From Planotetraspora phitsanulokensis (GTDB lineage Bacteria > Actinomycetota > Actinomycetes > Streptosporangiales > Streptosporangiaceae): 64,000 nt of DNA. A program made the translations under genes and the position numbers. Location of the stretch: the NCBI RefSeq assembly GCF_016863295.1, contig NZ_BOOP01000036.1, forward strand, positions 1-64,000. Direction: 5' to 3'. Positions 47,608 through 55,598 of this stretch are shown piece after piece (within the stretch, counting starts at the first letter, position 1; each line of letters starts with the position of its first letter). The notes beneath the pieces were generated by a model, which searched no databases, was not told the origin of the DNA, and worked only from the letters and a program-made list of their open reading frames with translations.

Positions 47608-48537
47608 ATGGATCTCGACGCGGCAGGCGACCGGTTGTACGGCCTCGCACCGGGCGAGTTCGTCGCCGCCCGGGACGCGCTGGCCAAGGAGGCCAAGACG
47701 GCCGGTGACGCGGCCCTCTCCCGCCGGATCGCCGCACTGCGCCGTCCCACTGTCGTCGGCTGGGCCGTCAACCAGGCCGCTCGACGTCACCTGGAAGAGC
47801 TGGACGAGCTCCTCGACGTGGGCGGGCGCCTCCGCGAGGCCTGGCGGAGGCAGGACGCCGAGGCCCTGGCCGCCCTCACCCAGGAGCGGTCGGCGGCGAC
47901 GGCCCGGCTCGCCCGCCTGATCCGGCAGGACGCGGAGGCGGCGGGGCAGCCGCTTTCGGGCACGGCCGGCACCGAGATCGAGCAGACACTGGACGCCGCG
48001 GTCGTCGACGAGACCGCGTCCGAGCAGGTGCGGGAGGGGCGGCTGGTCCGGGGGCTGAGCTACAGCGGATTCGCCCCGGCGCCGGTCCTCAGGCCGGTGC
48101 GGGAGGCGGCGACGCCGACCGGCGGGGGAGTGCCCTCGCGTGGACGGCAGGCGGCGCCCCCCTCGGGCGAACGGCGCAGGGGCGACGGCGAGGCCGCGAA
48201 GGAGAGGGCGGCGAGACAGAAGGCCGAGCGTGAGCGCCGGGAGCGGGAAAAGGCCGCGGCCGACGCCCGCGACGCGGCGGCGCGGGCCGATGAGGGCCTG
48301 TCCTCCTGGGAGGCCGAGCTCGCCGAAGCCGTACAGGACCACGACCGGTTGGCGGAGGAGGTGGCCGAGCTCTCCGGCAGGCTCGCGACGGCGAAGGACC
48401 GGCAGGCCACCGCCCGGCACCGCCTCGACGTCGCCCGGCGGGAGGAGAGCCGTTCCCGGCGTGCGGCGGAGTCCGCGCGACTGCGCGCGGCCCGGGCTGA
48501 GGCGGCGCTCACGGACGTCCCGCCCGTTGAAGGTTGA
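47608..48537 (+). CDS. Coiled-coil protein of unknown function
   Basis: A 309-residue soluble protein. Residues 1-140 are helical and include LRRPTVVGWAVNQAARR near 45. About 148-200 is a Gly/Pro/Arg-rich linker. Residues 200-300 are a long highly charged coiled coil (EKERAARQKAERERREREK-like). No catalytic motif is visible. GGTGGAG precedes ATG 47608. It follows a 151-bp divergent gap with the Clp-N gene. A family of this layout occurs across actinobacteria without assigned role. Confidence 0.7.
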   Translation: MDLDAAGDRLYGLAPGEFVAARDALAKEAKTAGDAALSRRIAALRRPTVVGWAVNQAARRHLEELDELLDVGGRLREAWRRQDAEALAALTQERSAATARLARLIRQDAEAAGQPLSGTAGTEIEQTLDAAVVDETASEQVREGRLVRGLSYSGFAPAPVLRPVREAATPTGGGVPSRGRQAAPPSGERRRGDGEAAKERAARQKAERERREREKAAADARDAAARADEGLSSWEAELAEAVQDHDRLAEEVAELSGRLATAKDRQATARHRLDVARREESRSRRAAESARLRAARAEAALTDVPPVEG

Positions 48538-48661
48538 GTCGCTCGAGGCGATTCAAGAAGGCCGTGACCATCGGAAAGTCGTCGCATGTCCGGTTCGATT
48601 GCAGACAGTCCGCGCCACGTCGGCTCCCCTGAGTTCGACTAGTGGACCCAGAAGGTCGGGA

Positions 48662-48991
48662 GAAAATCTTGGACTGGCGGCCCACCCGTCCGGGACCCTG
48701 CGCATCAGTCCCGCCGACGCCGCGAGCCTCGGGCTGACCGGCGGCGCGATGGCACGCGTGACGACCCGCACGGGCAGCGTCGAGGTGCCCGTCGAGATCC
48801 ACGACGGCCTGCAACCCGGTCACGTCTCGCTGCCCAACGGGCTCGGCCTCTCCTATCCCGGGCCGGACGGCGCTCCGGTCGTGACCGGGGCCGCCCCCAA
48901 CGAGCTGACGGCCGCCGGGGACCGCGACCCCTACGCCGGAACGCCCTGGCACAAGCACGTGCCCGCGCGCGTCGAGGCCGTCGCGGTCTGA
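48662..48991 (+). pseudogene. C-terminal remnant of a molybdopterin oxidoreductase
   Basis: A frame of about 109 codons ending at TGA 48989-48991 encodes what I recognise as the molybdopterin dinucleotide-binding end of an FdhF-type formate dehydrogenase. Tell-tale pieces are LRISPADAASLGL, GSVEVPVEIHDGLQPGHVSL, PNGLGLSYPG, APNELTAAGDRDP and GTPWHKHVPARVEAV. The roughly 600-residue catalytic part upstream is missing and the 125 bp before it belong to no recognisable gene. It is a 5'-truncated relic. An internal ATG at 48749 could give a short product, but no ribosome site supports it. Confidence 0.75.
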
Positions 48992-49109
48992 GCCGGGCCG
49001 GAGATCCCCCGTGTGGGGGAGGCGGTTCACATCGTGAGGGGAGTCGCGGAAAGCGCCCCATGGCGATCGTGAGAGGTGCACATCACACCTCCCCCGAAAG
49101 GGCCTCGTC

Positions 49110-50273
49110 ATGTCGACTCCCTCCATCAGCCCATCCGATTCCGGTCCGCGGCGGCCGTCCGCCGTCGCGGACCCACCCGCAGGGCGCCGGCGTCCCGGCG
49201 GGAGCACGGCACCGCCGGATTCGCGCCGAGCCGGCTGGATCGGCTACGCCGCCGTCGCCTGGACGGCGACGTACGGCGTCGTCGCGCTCGTCTGGACGTT
49301 GACCGGTCGCGGATACCCCTTCGGGCATGCGGGCGCCCTGCGCGGCATCGCGCCAGAGGTGGGCGCACCCCTGTTCGCGGCCGTCCTGCTGACCGCCGCC
49401 GTCGCGGCCCTGGCCATGGCCGGGCGGCATGCCGTACGGCTGAGTGGTGTGCCACGGGCGCTCCTCGCGGGCTTCGGCTACCTGGTGGCCGCCGTGCTGC
49501 TGGCGGTCGTGCCGAGCGCGAACGCGATGGCGCTGACCGGATACGCGCCCATGCTGATCCTCGGCGCGCCTTTCGGCTGGCCGCCGGACGTCGACTACTC
49601 GCGCGTCCTGTCCTGGACGATGGCCAACGAGATCTGGTGCATTGCCGGCGGCTACCTGCTCTGGTTCGCGGTGCTGTCCTGGCAGCGCCGCAGTCGCGGA
49701 GCCTGCGTCCGGTGCGGCCGTCGCGCGGGCACGGACGACCACGCGCGGATCGTCGCCTGGGGCCGCCGGGCGACCCTGGTCGCCGTCGTGGTGCCGCTGC
49801 TCTACGCCGCGAGCCGCCTGTCCTGGCTGGCGGGCATCCCTCTCGGAATCAGCGACGAGATGTTGCGGTCGCTTCGCGACAGCGGAGGCGTCTGGGCCGG
49901 GGCGGGCCTCGGGGCGTTCGCCGTCGTCGGGGCGATCCTGACCCTCGGGCTGATCCAGCGCTGGGGCGAGGTGTTCCCACGCTGGATGATCGGCCTGGCC
50001 GGGCGGCGGGTGCCGATCAGGCTCGCGGTGATCCCGGCGCTCTACGTCGCGCCCATCGTCGTCTCTGCGGGGCTGGACATCGCGACCTCGTCCACGATCT
50101 GGCACGTCGACGGATACAGCCCGTTCCTGGTCGTCACGCACCTGTTGTGGCCGCTGTGGGGCGTCGCCCTCGCGTTCGCCGCCTACGCCTACCACCTGCG
50201 GCGGCGCGGGGCCTGCGCCGCCTGCGGGCAGGGGACCCCTCAGCCCGCCGGGCTGACGAACCCGGACTCGTAA
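49110..50273 (+). CDS. Polytopic membrane protein with two CxxC knuckles
   Basis: A 387-residue protein of unknown function with about eight transmembrane helices after a Pro/Arg-rich N-terminal 40 residues. Two short basic loops each carry a CxxC pair: RGACVRCGRRAG near 203 and RGACAACGQG near 370, the second at the C-terminus. They could bind zinc or form thiol pairs. GAAAGGG precedes ATG 49110. The last 34 bp overlap the end of the response-regulator gene on the other strand. Confidence 0.75.
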   Translation: MSTPSISPSDSGPRRPSAVADPPAGRRRPGGSTAPPDSRRAGWIGYAAVAWTATYGVVALVWTLTGRGYPFGHAGALRGIAPEVGAPLFAAVLLTAAVAALAMAGRHAVRLSGVPRALLAGFGYLVAAVLLAVVPSANAMALTGYAPMLILGAPFGWPPDVDYSRVLSWTMANEIWCIAGGYLLWFAVLSWQRRSRGACVRCGRRAGTDDHARIVAWGRRATLVAVVVPLLYAASRLSWLAGIPLGISDEMLRSLRDSGGVWAGAGLGAFAVVGAILTLGLIQRWGEVFPRWMIGLAGRRVPIRLAVIPALYVAPIVVSAGLDIATSSTIWHVDGYSPFLVVTHLLWPLWGVALAFAAYAYHLRRRGACAACGQGTPQPAGLTNPDS

Positions 50274-50896
50274 GCGGCGATCACCGCCTGCGTGCGGTCA
50301 CGGGCGCCGAGCTTGGTGAGGACGTTGCCCACATGCGTCTTGACGGTCTCCGTCCCCACCACGAGCGCCGCGGCGATCTCGGCGTTGGACAGCCCGGCCG
50401 CCATCAGCCGCAGGATCTCGGCCTCGCGCTCGGTCAGGCGGGCCCGGCGGAGCCGGTCACCGGCCGGCCCGCCGGAGCCGTATGCGGCGGCCAGGCGCCG
50501 GATCGCCGCGGGGAAGACGACCGACTCCCCGCCCGCGAGCACCCTGATCGCCTCGATCACCTCGGCCGGCCGGGTGCGCTTGAGCACGAACCCGCTGGCG
50601 CCCGCGCGGAGCGCCTCGTAGACGTAGTCGTCGTTCTCGAAGGTGGTGATGACCAGCACCTTCGGCGGCTCGCCCGACGTGGCCAGCAACCGGCGGGTGG
50701 CCTCGATGCCGTCGATGGCGGGCATCCGCACATCCATCAGCAGCACGTCGGGCCGGGTGCGGGCGACCATCGCCGGCACCTCGGCCCCGTCGGCGGCCTC
50801 ACCCACCACCTCGAGGTCGGGCTGCGCGTCCACGACGACCCGCAGCCCGACCCGGATCAGCTCCTCGTCGTCGGCGATCGCCACCCTGATCGTCAT
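50240..50896 (-). CDS. NarL/LuxR-type response regulator
   Basis: A 218-residue two-component regulator. The receiver domain (about 1-120) has the acidic pair DDEE at 9-12, phospho-acceptor Asp about 54 in VLLMDVRMPAIDG, and Lys about 105 in GFVLKRT. The LuxR helix-turn-helix is at about 150-210 (LTEREAEILRLMAAGLSNAE, VKTHVGNVLTKLGARDR). Start ATG 50896 overlaps the kinase stop by four bases, so the two are co-translated. The target genes are unknown. Confidence 0.94.
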   Translation of the reverse strand: MTIRVAIADDEELIRVGLRVVVDAQPDLEVVGEAADGAEVPAMVARTRPDVLLMDVRMPAIDGIEATRRLLATSGEPPKVLVITTFENDDYVYEALRAGASGFVLKRTRPAEVIEAIRVLAGGESVVFPAAIRRLAAAYGSGGPAGDRLRRARLTEREAEILRLMAAGLSNAEIAAALVVGTETVKTHVGNVLTKLGARDRTQAVIAAYESGFVSPAG

Positions 50897-52146
50897 GGCC
50901 GCTCTCCCGTCGGCAGTCGCACCGTCACCCGCCACCGCCCGTCCTCCGGCCCGGCCGTCATCGTGCCGCCGAGCAGGCGCACCCGTTCGCGCATCCCGTC
51001 CAGCCCCCGGCCGCCCTCCCTCGGCCGCTCCGCTCGCGTGATCGGATTGGCCACGTCGATGACCAGCAGCCGGCCGCCGACGGCGACCCGCACCGCCACC
51101 GGGACCCGGCCCGCGTGACGCAGCGCGTTCGTGAGGCTCTCCTGGACGATGCGATAGCCCTCGCGGGACACGGCCGCGGACAGGCCCTCCAGAGACCCCT
51201 CGATCGCAGTGTGCACCTCCACGCCCGCACCGCGGGAGCGGGCCACCAGCCCGTCGAGGTCGGCCAGCCGGTGAAGTGGCGCGCGCTCCGCGGCCTCGCC
51301 GTCGCGGAGCATGCCGAGCAGGCGGTCGAGGTCCTCGGCCGCGGCACGCCCGGTGTCCTCGATCGCGGCGAGAGCCCGGCGCGCGAACGCCGGGTCCTCG
51401 TCGAGCACCTCCCGCGCGGCCGAGGCCTGCACGGTCGTCACCGTCAGCGCGTGACCGATGGAGTCGTGCAGTTCGCGGGCCAGTCGGTTGCGCTCGGCGA
51501 GCCGTACGGCCCGGGCCTCCAGAGCGGCGATCCGCTCGGCGGGCGACGGGCCGAGCAGCACCGGGGCCATGACCGCGGCGAGCGCTCCGAGCCCGGCCAC
51601 GGCGTAGCCGACGCAGACGATCATCGCGGCGCCGAGCAGCGCCAGCCATCCCGTGTCGTGCTCGTCCAGCGGGCCGATCCGGAGACCGGCGAGCGAGTCG
51701 CCGCCGATTCCGAGGCGCTGCCCGATGAAGAGCACGGCCGTCGTCAGGGGGATGAGCAGCAGCACCGCCACCAGCCCCCCGATCGTGAGATGCAGCGCGA
51801 ACCACAGCGCGGAACGCAACCTGGTGTCGCGCGCCTCCCGCACCGGCTCGGCGGTCGCTGGAGGGTCGGGCAGGGGGACGCCGAGCAGCGAGCGCGCCGC
51901 CACGATCTCCAGGGCCCGCGTGCCCCGCAGGAACGGCGGCACCGAAGCGATCACGAGCGCGATGGCGAGCACGAGCAGGGCCAGCGGCAGAGGCATCTGC
52001 GGAGCGGTCAGCAACTGCGCGAAGGCCACCCCCACCAGCACGTACGGCAGCAGCAGGACGGCCCCGAGCAGCAGATGGACGCCGCGGCGGTAGGTCGTGC
52101 CGCTGACGAGCGGGCCGACCAGCCGGCGGATCCTCACGCGAGTCAT
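50893..52146 (-). CDS. Sensor histidine kinase (HisKA_3 type)
   Basis: A 417-residue membrane kinase. Four or more transmembrane helices lie within about 22-70 and 115-195. The phospho-acceptor His is in ARELHDSIGHALTVT near 228. The HATPase domain spans about 310-412 with the N box ESLTNALRHAG and G box GGRGLDGMRERV. There is no large extracellular sensor domain, so the signal is probably sensed in the membrane. It is typical of NarL-partner kinases in actinobacteria. The start is ATG 52146. Confidence 0.93.
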   Translation of the reverse strand: MTRVRIRRLVGPLVSGTTYRRGVHLLLGAVLLLPYVLVGVAFAQLLTAPQMPLPLALLVLAIALVIASVPPFLRGTRALEIVAARSLLGVPLPDPPATAEPVREARDTRLRSALWFALHLTIGGLVAVLLLIPLTTAVLFIGQRLGIGGDSLAGLRIGPLDEHDTGWLALLGAAMIVCVGYAVAGLGALAAVMAPVLLGPSPAERIAALEARAVRLAERNRLARELHDSIGHALTVTTVQASAAREVLDEDPAFARRALAAIEDTGRAAAEDLDRLLGMLRDGEAAERAPLHRLADLDGLVARSRGAGVEVHTAIEGSLEGLSAAVSREGYRIVQESLTNALRHAGRVPVAVRVAVGGRLLVIDVANPITRAERPREGGRGLDGMRERVRLLGGTMTAGPEDGRWRVTVRLPTGERP

Positions 52147-52183
52147 TCTGGCCGATACCGCGCCGGTCGCGGCAGGCCCGGCC

Positions 52184-52861
52184 TCAGCGGTTGCCGGCCT
52201 GGTTGTTGAGCTGCGACACGGCGGTCTGGAAGTCGCTCACCCACTCCGAGGTCTCCTCAGCGGTGATGAGCGAGATGTCGGACATGAACGACCTGAGCAG
52301 TTCGAGGTATTCGTGGACCGTCGACTGATCGGGGCCGATGGCGTCGCGGGCGTTCATCGCGGCCCAGTCGAGCTGGAACTCCACGAGCCGGTGCTGGATC
52401 CGCTGCGCGGCCACCATGTCCCGCATCCAGCCGGAGGACAGGCCGAGGAAGTGGTCGAAGGCGACGCACACACCGGCGGCGGCGAGCAGCACGTACCCCC
52501 AGGCGAGGCTTCCGTCGGAGCTTCCCGCGGTCGCCGCCAGAGGCTGGAGGGCGCCCGCCGCTCCGAGCAGGATGGCGAGCCCGCGAAGGATCTGCGACGG
52601 CACGCGCTTGCGTACCCGGTCCTCGAGGTACCAGTCGGCGTTCGCGATCGCCCGGGCCTCCGCACCGGCGTACATCCGGCGCAGAGCAGCCTCCGGGGCA
52701 CGCCACTCCTCCGGGGTCAGCAGGGGGAACGGGGGGACGTCTCGCCGTCCGCGGCGATTCGGGGCACTCGCAGGCGCCGGCCGCGCTGGGCCGGGGCTCC
52801 GCGCGGCGTCCGGGCGCGACTCGGACGGCAGGCCTCCGGTGGGCGTGGGCTCGTCGGGCAT
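52184..52861 (-). CDS. SLATT-domain membrane protein
   Basis: A 225-residue protein with a Pro/Arg-rich N-terminus (1-45), a helix with WYLEDRVRKRVPSQ near 77-90, two transmembrane helices (about 91-112 and 119-140), and a C-terminal helical part (145-220). This arrangement fits SLATT proteins (SMODS- and SLOG-associating two-TM effectors), which in other bacteria are proposed membrane effectors of nucleotide-signalling defence systems. No SMODS or SLOG gene is in the window. GGGAGA precedes ATG 52861. It is divergent from the nitrile hydratase operon. Confidence 0.72.
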   Translation of the reverse strand: MPDEPTPTGGLPSESRPDAARSPGPARPAPASAPNRRGRRDVPPFPLLTPEEWRAPEAALRRMYAGAEARAIANADWYLEDRVRKRVPSQILRGLAILLGAAGALQPLAATAGSSDGSLAWGYVLLAAAGVCVAFDHFLGLSSGWMRDMVAAQRIQHRLVEFQLDWAAMNARDAIGPDQSTVHEYLELLRSFMSDISLITAEETSEWVSDFQTAVSQLNNQAGNR

Positions 52862-53002
52862 GGTCACTCGTCTCCCGCGGCAGGGCCGCCACAGCCATGC
52901 CGGCGGGGGGTCGCACCGGCGGGGCAATCATAGGCGCAACACCCGGCGGGACGCCCGTCGCCCTTTTGACCTGCATGAATGAGTGTTGAACGCCCGTGGG
53001 TA

Positions 53003-53020
53003 GACGTTCGTTTGAACGTC
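53003..53020. promoter_or_regulatory. Candidate operator before the nitrile hydratase operon
   Basis: GACGTTC-GTTT-GAACGTC is a perfect 7-bp-arm palindrome with a 4-bp spacer, 36 bp before the beta-subunit start. The half-sites run opposite to the LexA box, so this is not an SOS site. The cognate regulator is unknown. Confidence 0.5.
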
Positions 53021-53055
53021 GGTCTGCAAGCCTGGATTCGACGGGGGGTTATGAC

Positions 53056-53721
53056 GTGGACGGGATCGCCGACATGGGGGGCACCGAGGGATGGGGTCCC
53101 GTTCGTCCGCCGCGCGCCGGGGAGCCGGTCTTCGAGGAACGCTGGCAGGGCCGGGCGTTCGCCCTGGGCTTCTACTCGATCCGGGTGGCCGGGTGGAACG
53201 TCGACGCGTTCCGGCACGCGACGGAGCGGCTCGACCGCTCCGCCTATCTGGACGACGGCTACTACGGCCGCTGGCTCAACTCCGCCGAACTGGTGCTCAC
53301 CGAGAGCGCGATCCTGGCGCCGGGCGCGATCGACGCCCGGGCCCGCAACCTGCGCGGTGAGCACGCCGAGGAGCCGCCGGTCCCCGAACCCGCCAGGCCC
53401 GCCTACGCCCCTGCGGCCGAGGGCTCGCTGCGCACCGTGGACACCCCTCCGGCCTTCGCCGTGGGTGAGCAGGTGCGGGCCAAGGACATGTCGCCGCCGG
53501 GGCACACCAGGCTGCCGCGCTACGCGCGCGGCCACGCCGGAGTCGTCGAGCTCATCCAGCCCGCCGCGGTGCTGCCGGACACGAACGCCCACTTCGTGGG
53601 CGAGAACCCGCAGCACGTCTACTCGGTGCGGTTCGACTCGCGCGAGCTGTGGGGCGCCGCCGCCGAGCCCTTCGCCGTCACCCTCGACCTGTTCGAGAGC
53701 TACCTGGAGAAGATCTCATGA
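53056..53721 (+). CDS. nthB: Nitrile hydratase beta subunit
   Basis: A 221-residue subunit of the enzyme that hydrates nitriles to amides. The family N-terminus [16 protein letters not shown] fixes GTG 53056, with a GGGGGG ribosome site. The N-terminal helical region (about 30-90) and the C-terminal SH3-like barrel (about 135-221: [32 protein letters not shown]) are complete, with [14 protein letters not shown] near the end. Beta precedes alpha, as in many cobalt-type operons. The stop overlaps the alpha start (ATGA). Confidence 0.94.
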   Translation: MDGIADMGGTEGWGPVRPPRAGEPVFEERWQGRAFALGFYSIRVAGWNVDAFRHATERLDRSAYLDDGYYGRWLNSAELVLTESAILAPGAIDARARNLRGEHAEEPPVPEPARPAYAPAAEGSLRTVDTPPAFAVGEQVRAKDMSPPGHTRLPRYARGHAGVVELIQPAAVLPDTNAHFVGENPQHVYSVRFDSRELWGAAAEPFAVTLDLFESYLEKIS

Positions 53722-54314
53722 CGGGCGCCGGATCCGAGGAACGCCTTTCACCTGCGTTGCGGACCGAGGCCCTCGAAGAGTTGCTCACCGAGCGGGGCCT
53801 GGTCGACCCGGACGCGGTGGACAGGCTCATCACCCAGTACGAGACCAACGTGGGTCCGCTCAACGGCGCCAAGGTGGTCGCCAGGGCGTGGACCGACCCC
53901 GAGTACCGCCGCCGGCTGCTCGACGACGGCACGGCCGCCATCAAGGAGCTGGGCTTCGGCGGGCTGCAGACCGAGTGCCTCGTCGTCGTGGAGAACACCG
54001 CGACCACCCACAACGTGGTGGTCTGCACGCTGTGCTCGTGCTACCCCTGGGCGGTGCTCGGCCTGCCGCCGAGCTGGTACAAGGATCCCGCCTACCGCGC
54101 GCGGATGGTGAGGGAGCCGCGCACGGTCCTGGCCGGGATGGGCCTCGAACTCGCCGACGACGTGCGGATCACGGTCCGGGACTCCAGCAGCGAGGTGCGC
54201 TGGCTGGTGCTCCCCGAACGTCCTGCCGGGACCGAGGACATGTCCGAGGAACAGCTCGTGTCGCTGGTCACCCGGGACGCGATGGTGGGCGTCGCGAAGG
54301 TCGTGGCGCCGTGA
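53718..54314 (+). CDS. nthA: Nitrile hydratase alpha subunit, cobalt type
   Basis: A 198-residue catalytic subunit. The metal-binding claw motif [10 protein letters not shown] has ligand Cys at 103, 106 and 108; the last two are normally oxidised to sulfinic and sulfenic acids. Thr between the first two Cys and Tyr after the third point to Co3+ rather than Fe3+. The start ATG 53718 overlaps nthB by four bases, and the stop overlaps the accessory gene likewise. Thiocyanate hydrolase is related, but the two-subunit gene layout favours nitrile hydratase. Confidence 0.95.
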   Translation: MTGAGSEERLSPALRTEALEELLTERGLVDPDAVDRLITQYETNVGPLNGAKVVARAWTDPEYRRRLLDDGTAAIKELGFGGLQTECLVVVENTATTHNVVVCTLCSCYPWAVLGLPPSWYKDPAYRARMVREPRTVLAGMGLELADDVRITVRDSSSEVRWLVLPERPAGTEDMSEEQLVSLVTRDAMVGVAKVVAP

Positions 54315-54730
54315 CCGCCCCGCTGGACATCGAGGGCCCGGCCGCGCCGCCGCGTTCCAACGGCGAGCTCGTGTTCGCTGAGCCGTGGGAGAGCCGCGCC
54401 TTCGGCATGGCCGTCGCCCTGCACGAGGCGGGGGCGTTCGCCTGGCCACGGTTCCAGGCGGCTCTGATCGCCCGGATCGCGGCCTGGCAGGCCGCACCGG
54501 CAGACGAGCCCTGGGACTACTACCGGCAGTGGCTCGGCGCTCTGGAGGACGTGCTGGCCAGGGGCGGCGCCGTGCTCCCCGGCGAGGTCGCCGAACGGGC
54601 CCGCGCGCTGGCCGGGAGGCCCGCCGGGCACGACCACCCAGCAGGCCACGGGCATGACCACCCGGCCGGGCATGACCACGCGGGTGGCCACGACCACCCG
54701 GCCGGGCACGGTCACGGCCATCCGCATTGA
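54311..54730 (+). CDS. Nitrile hydratase accessory protein with His-rich tail
   Basis: A 139-residue activator. Residues about 16-100 resemble the beta-subunit N-terminal domain ([38 protein letters not shown]), as in known nitrile hydratase activators that deliver cobalt by subunit swapping. The last 33 residues hold 13 His in [10 protein letters not shown]-type repeats. That tail recalls metal stores on HypB or CobW-type chaperones and probably buffers cobalt. The start is GTG 54311, overlapping nthA. Typical activators end before such a tail. Confidence 0.9.
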   Translation: MTAPLDIEGPAAPPRSNGELVFAEPWESRAFGMAVALHEAGAFAWPRFQAALIARIAAWQAAPADEPWDYYRQWLGALEDVLARGGAVLPGEVAERARALAGRPAGHDHPAGHGHDHPAGHDHAGGHDHPAGHGHGHPH

Positions 54731-54762
54731 CCCGTGACCTCGGCACAGGCCCGTCGCGTGCG

Positions 54763-55539
54763 TCAGGGGGAGGCGATGCGGCCCAGAGTGGGCGGGATCT
54801 TGGCGGCGGACGCCCGGTCGAGCAGGAAGAGCGTGCCGTGCCGTCCCCTGGCTCCCGCCGCGGGGACCTGCATCTGGCCCGCGGTCGACAGCGCCAGGTG
54901 TACGGCTTGCGCCTTCTCCGCGCCGCCCGCGACGACCCACACCTCACGTGCGGCCTCGATGGCCGGGAACGTGAGCGAGATCCGGGTGGGCGGCGGCTTG
55001 GGCGAGCCGTGCACCGCGACGACCGAGCGCTCCTTCTCGTAGAGCGCCGGCTGGCCGGGGAACAGCGAGGCCACGTGGCCGTCCGGCCCCATCCCGAGGA
55101 GCAGCAGGTCGAACGACGGCACCGGCCCGTGGTCCTCCGGCCTGGCCGCCTTCGCGAGCTCGACGGCGTACGCCTCGGCCGCCTCCTCGGGGGTCAGGCC
55201 GGAGTCGGGACCGGGCATCGGATGGACGCGGTCCGGGTCGACGTCGACGTGGTCGAGCAGAGCCTGACGGGCACCCGTCTCGTTGCGCTCGGGGTGACCG
55301 TCGGGAAGGAAGCGCTCGTCCCCCCACCAGATGTCGAGCGCCCGCCAGTCGATCGCGTCACGAGCCGCGGTCGCCGCCACGGCCGCGAGCGTCGCGATGC
55401 CGACGGTGCCCCCGGTCAGCACGACGTGGGCGGACCCGCGGGCCGCCTGGGTGTCAACCAGCCGGGTGATCAGCCGGGCGGCCGCGGCCTGGGCCAGCAC
55501 CTCGGCGTCCCGGTGGACGATGACAGTGGGAACGCTCAT
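54763..55539 (-). CDS. pgl: 6-phosphogluconolactonase
   Basis: Hydrolyses 6-phosphogluconolactone in the oxidative pentose phosphate pathway. The 258-residue protein has the family blocks VVLTGGTVGIATL near 39, WWGDERFLPDGHPERNE near 71-87 and LLLLGMGPDGHVASLFPG near 146-163. It is the last gene of the tkt-tal-pgi-zwf-opcA-pgl operon. A very stable hairpin lies between it and opcA. The ribosome site is weak (AAAGAGA). Confidence 0.96.
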   Translation of the reverse strand: MSVPTVIVHRDAEVLAQAAAARLITRLVDTQAARGSAHVVLTGGTVGIATLAAVAATAARDAIDWRALDIWWGDERFLPDGHPERNETGARQALLDHVDVDPDRVHPMPGPDSGLTPEEAAEAYAVELAKAARPEDHGPVPSFDLLLLGMGPDGHVASLFPGQPALYEKERSVVAVHGSPKPPPTRISLTFPAIEAAREVWVVAGGAEKAQAVHLALSTAGQMQVPAAGARGRHGTLFLLDRASAAKIPPTLGRIASP

Positions 55540-55563
55540 GACGATTTCTCTTTCACGTGCGTG

Positions 55564-55595
55564 GTGGCCGGGGAGCCCGTGGGCTCCCCGGCCAC
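55564..55595. terminator. Perfect 15-bp hairpin between opcA and pgl
   Basis: GTGGCCGGGGAGCCC (55564-55578) and its exact complement (55581-55595) are separated by two bases. Being perfect, it acts on both strands. It lies in the 59-bp intercistronic gap of the operon, with no T run, so partial attenuation, mRNA processing or 3' end protection are all possible. Confidence 0.6.
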
Positions 55596-55598
55596 GGG

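Noticed and set aside
48580-48620. GTTCGATTGC stretch as a tRNA or attachment-site remnant
   Set aside because: No cloverleaf and no integrase or duplicated end nearby; the origin of this stretch stays unknown.
53003-53020. LexA/SOS box before nitrile hydratase
   Set aside because: The half-sites are GTTC-N4-GAAC, the reverse of the GAAC-N4-GTTC order of the actinobacterial SOS box.
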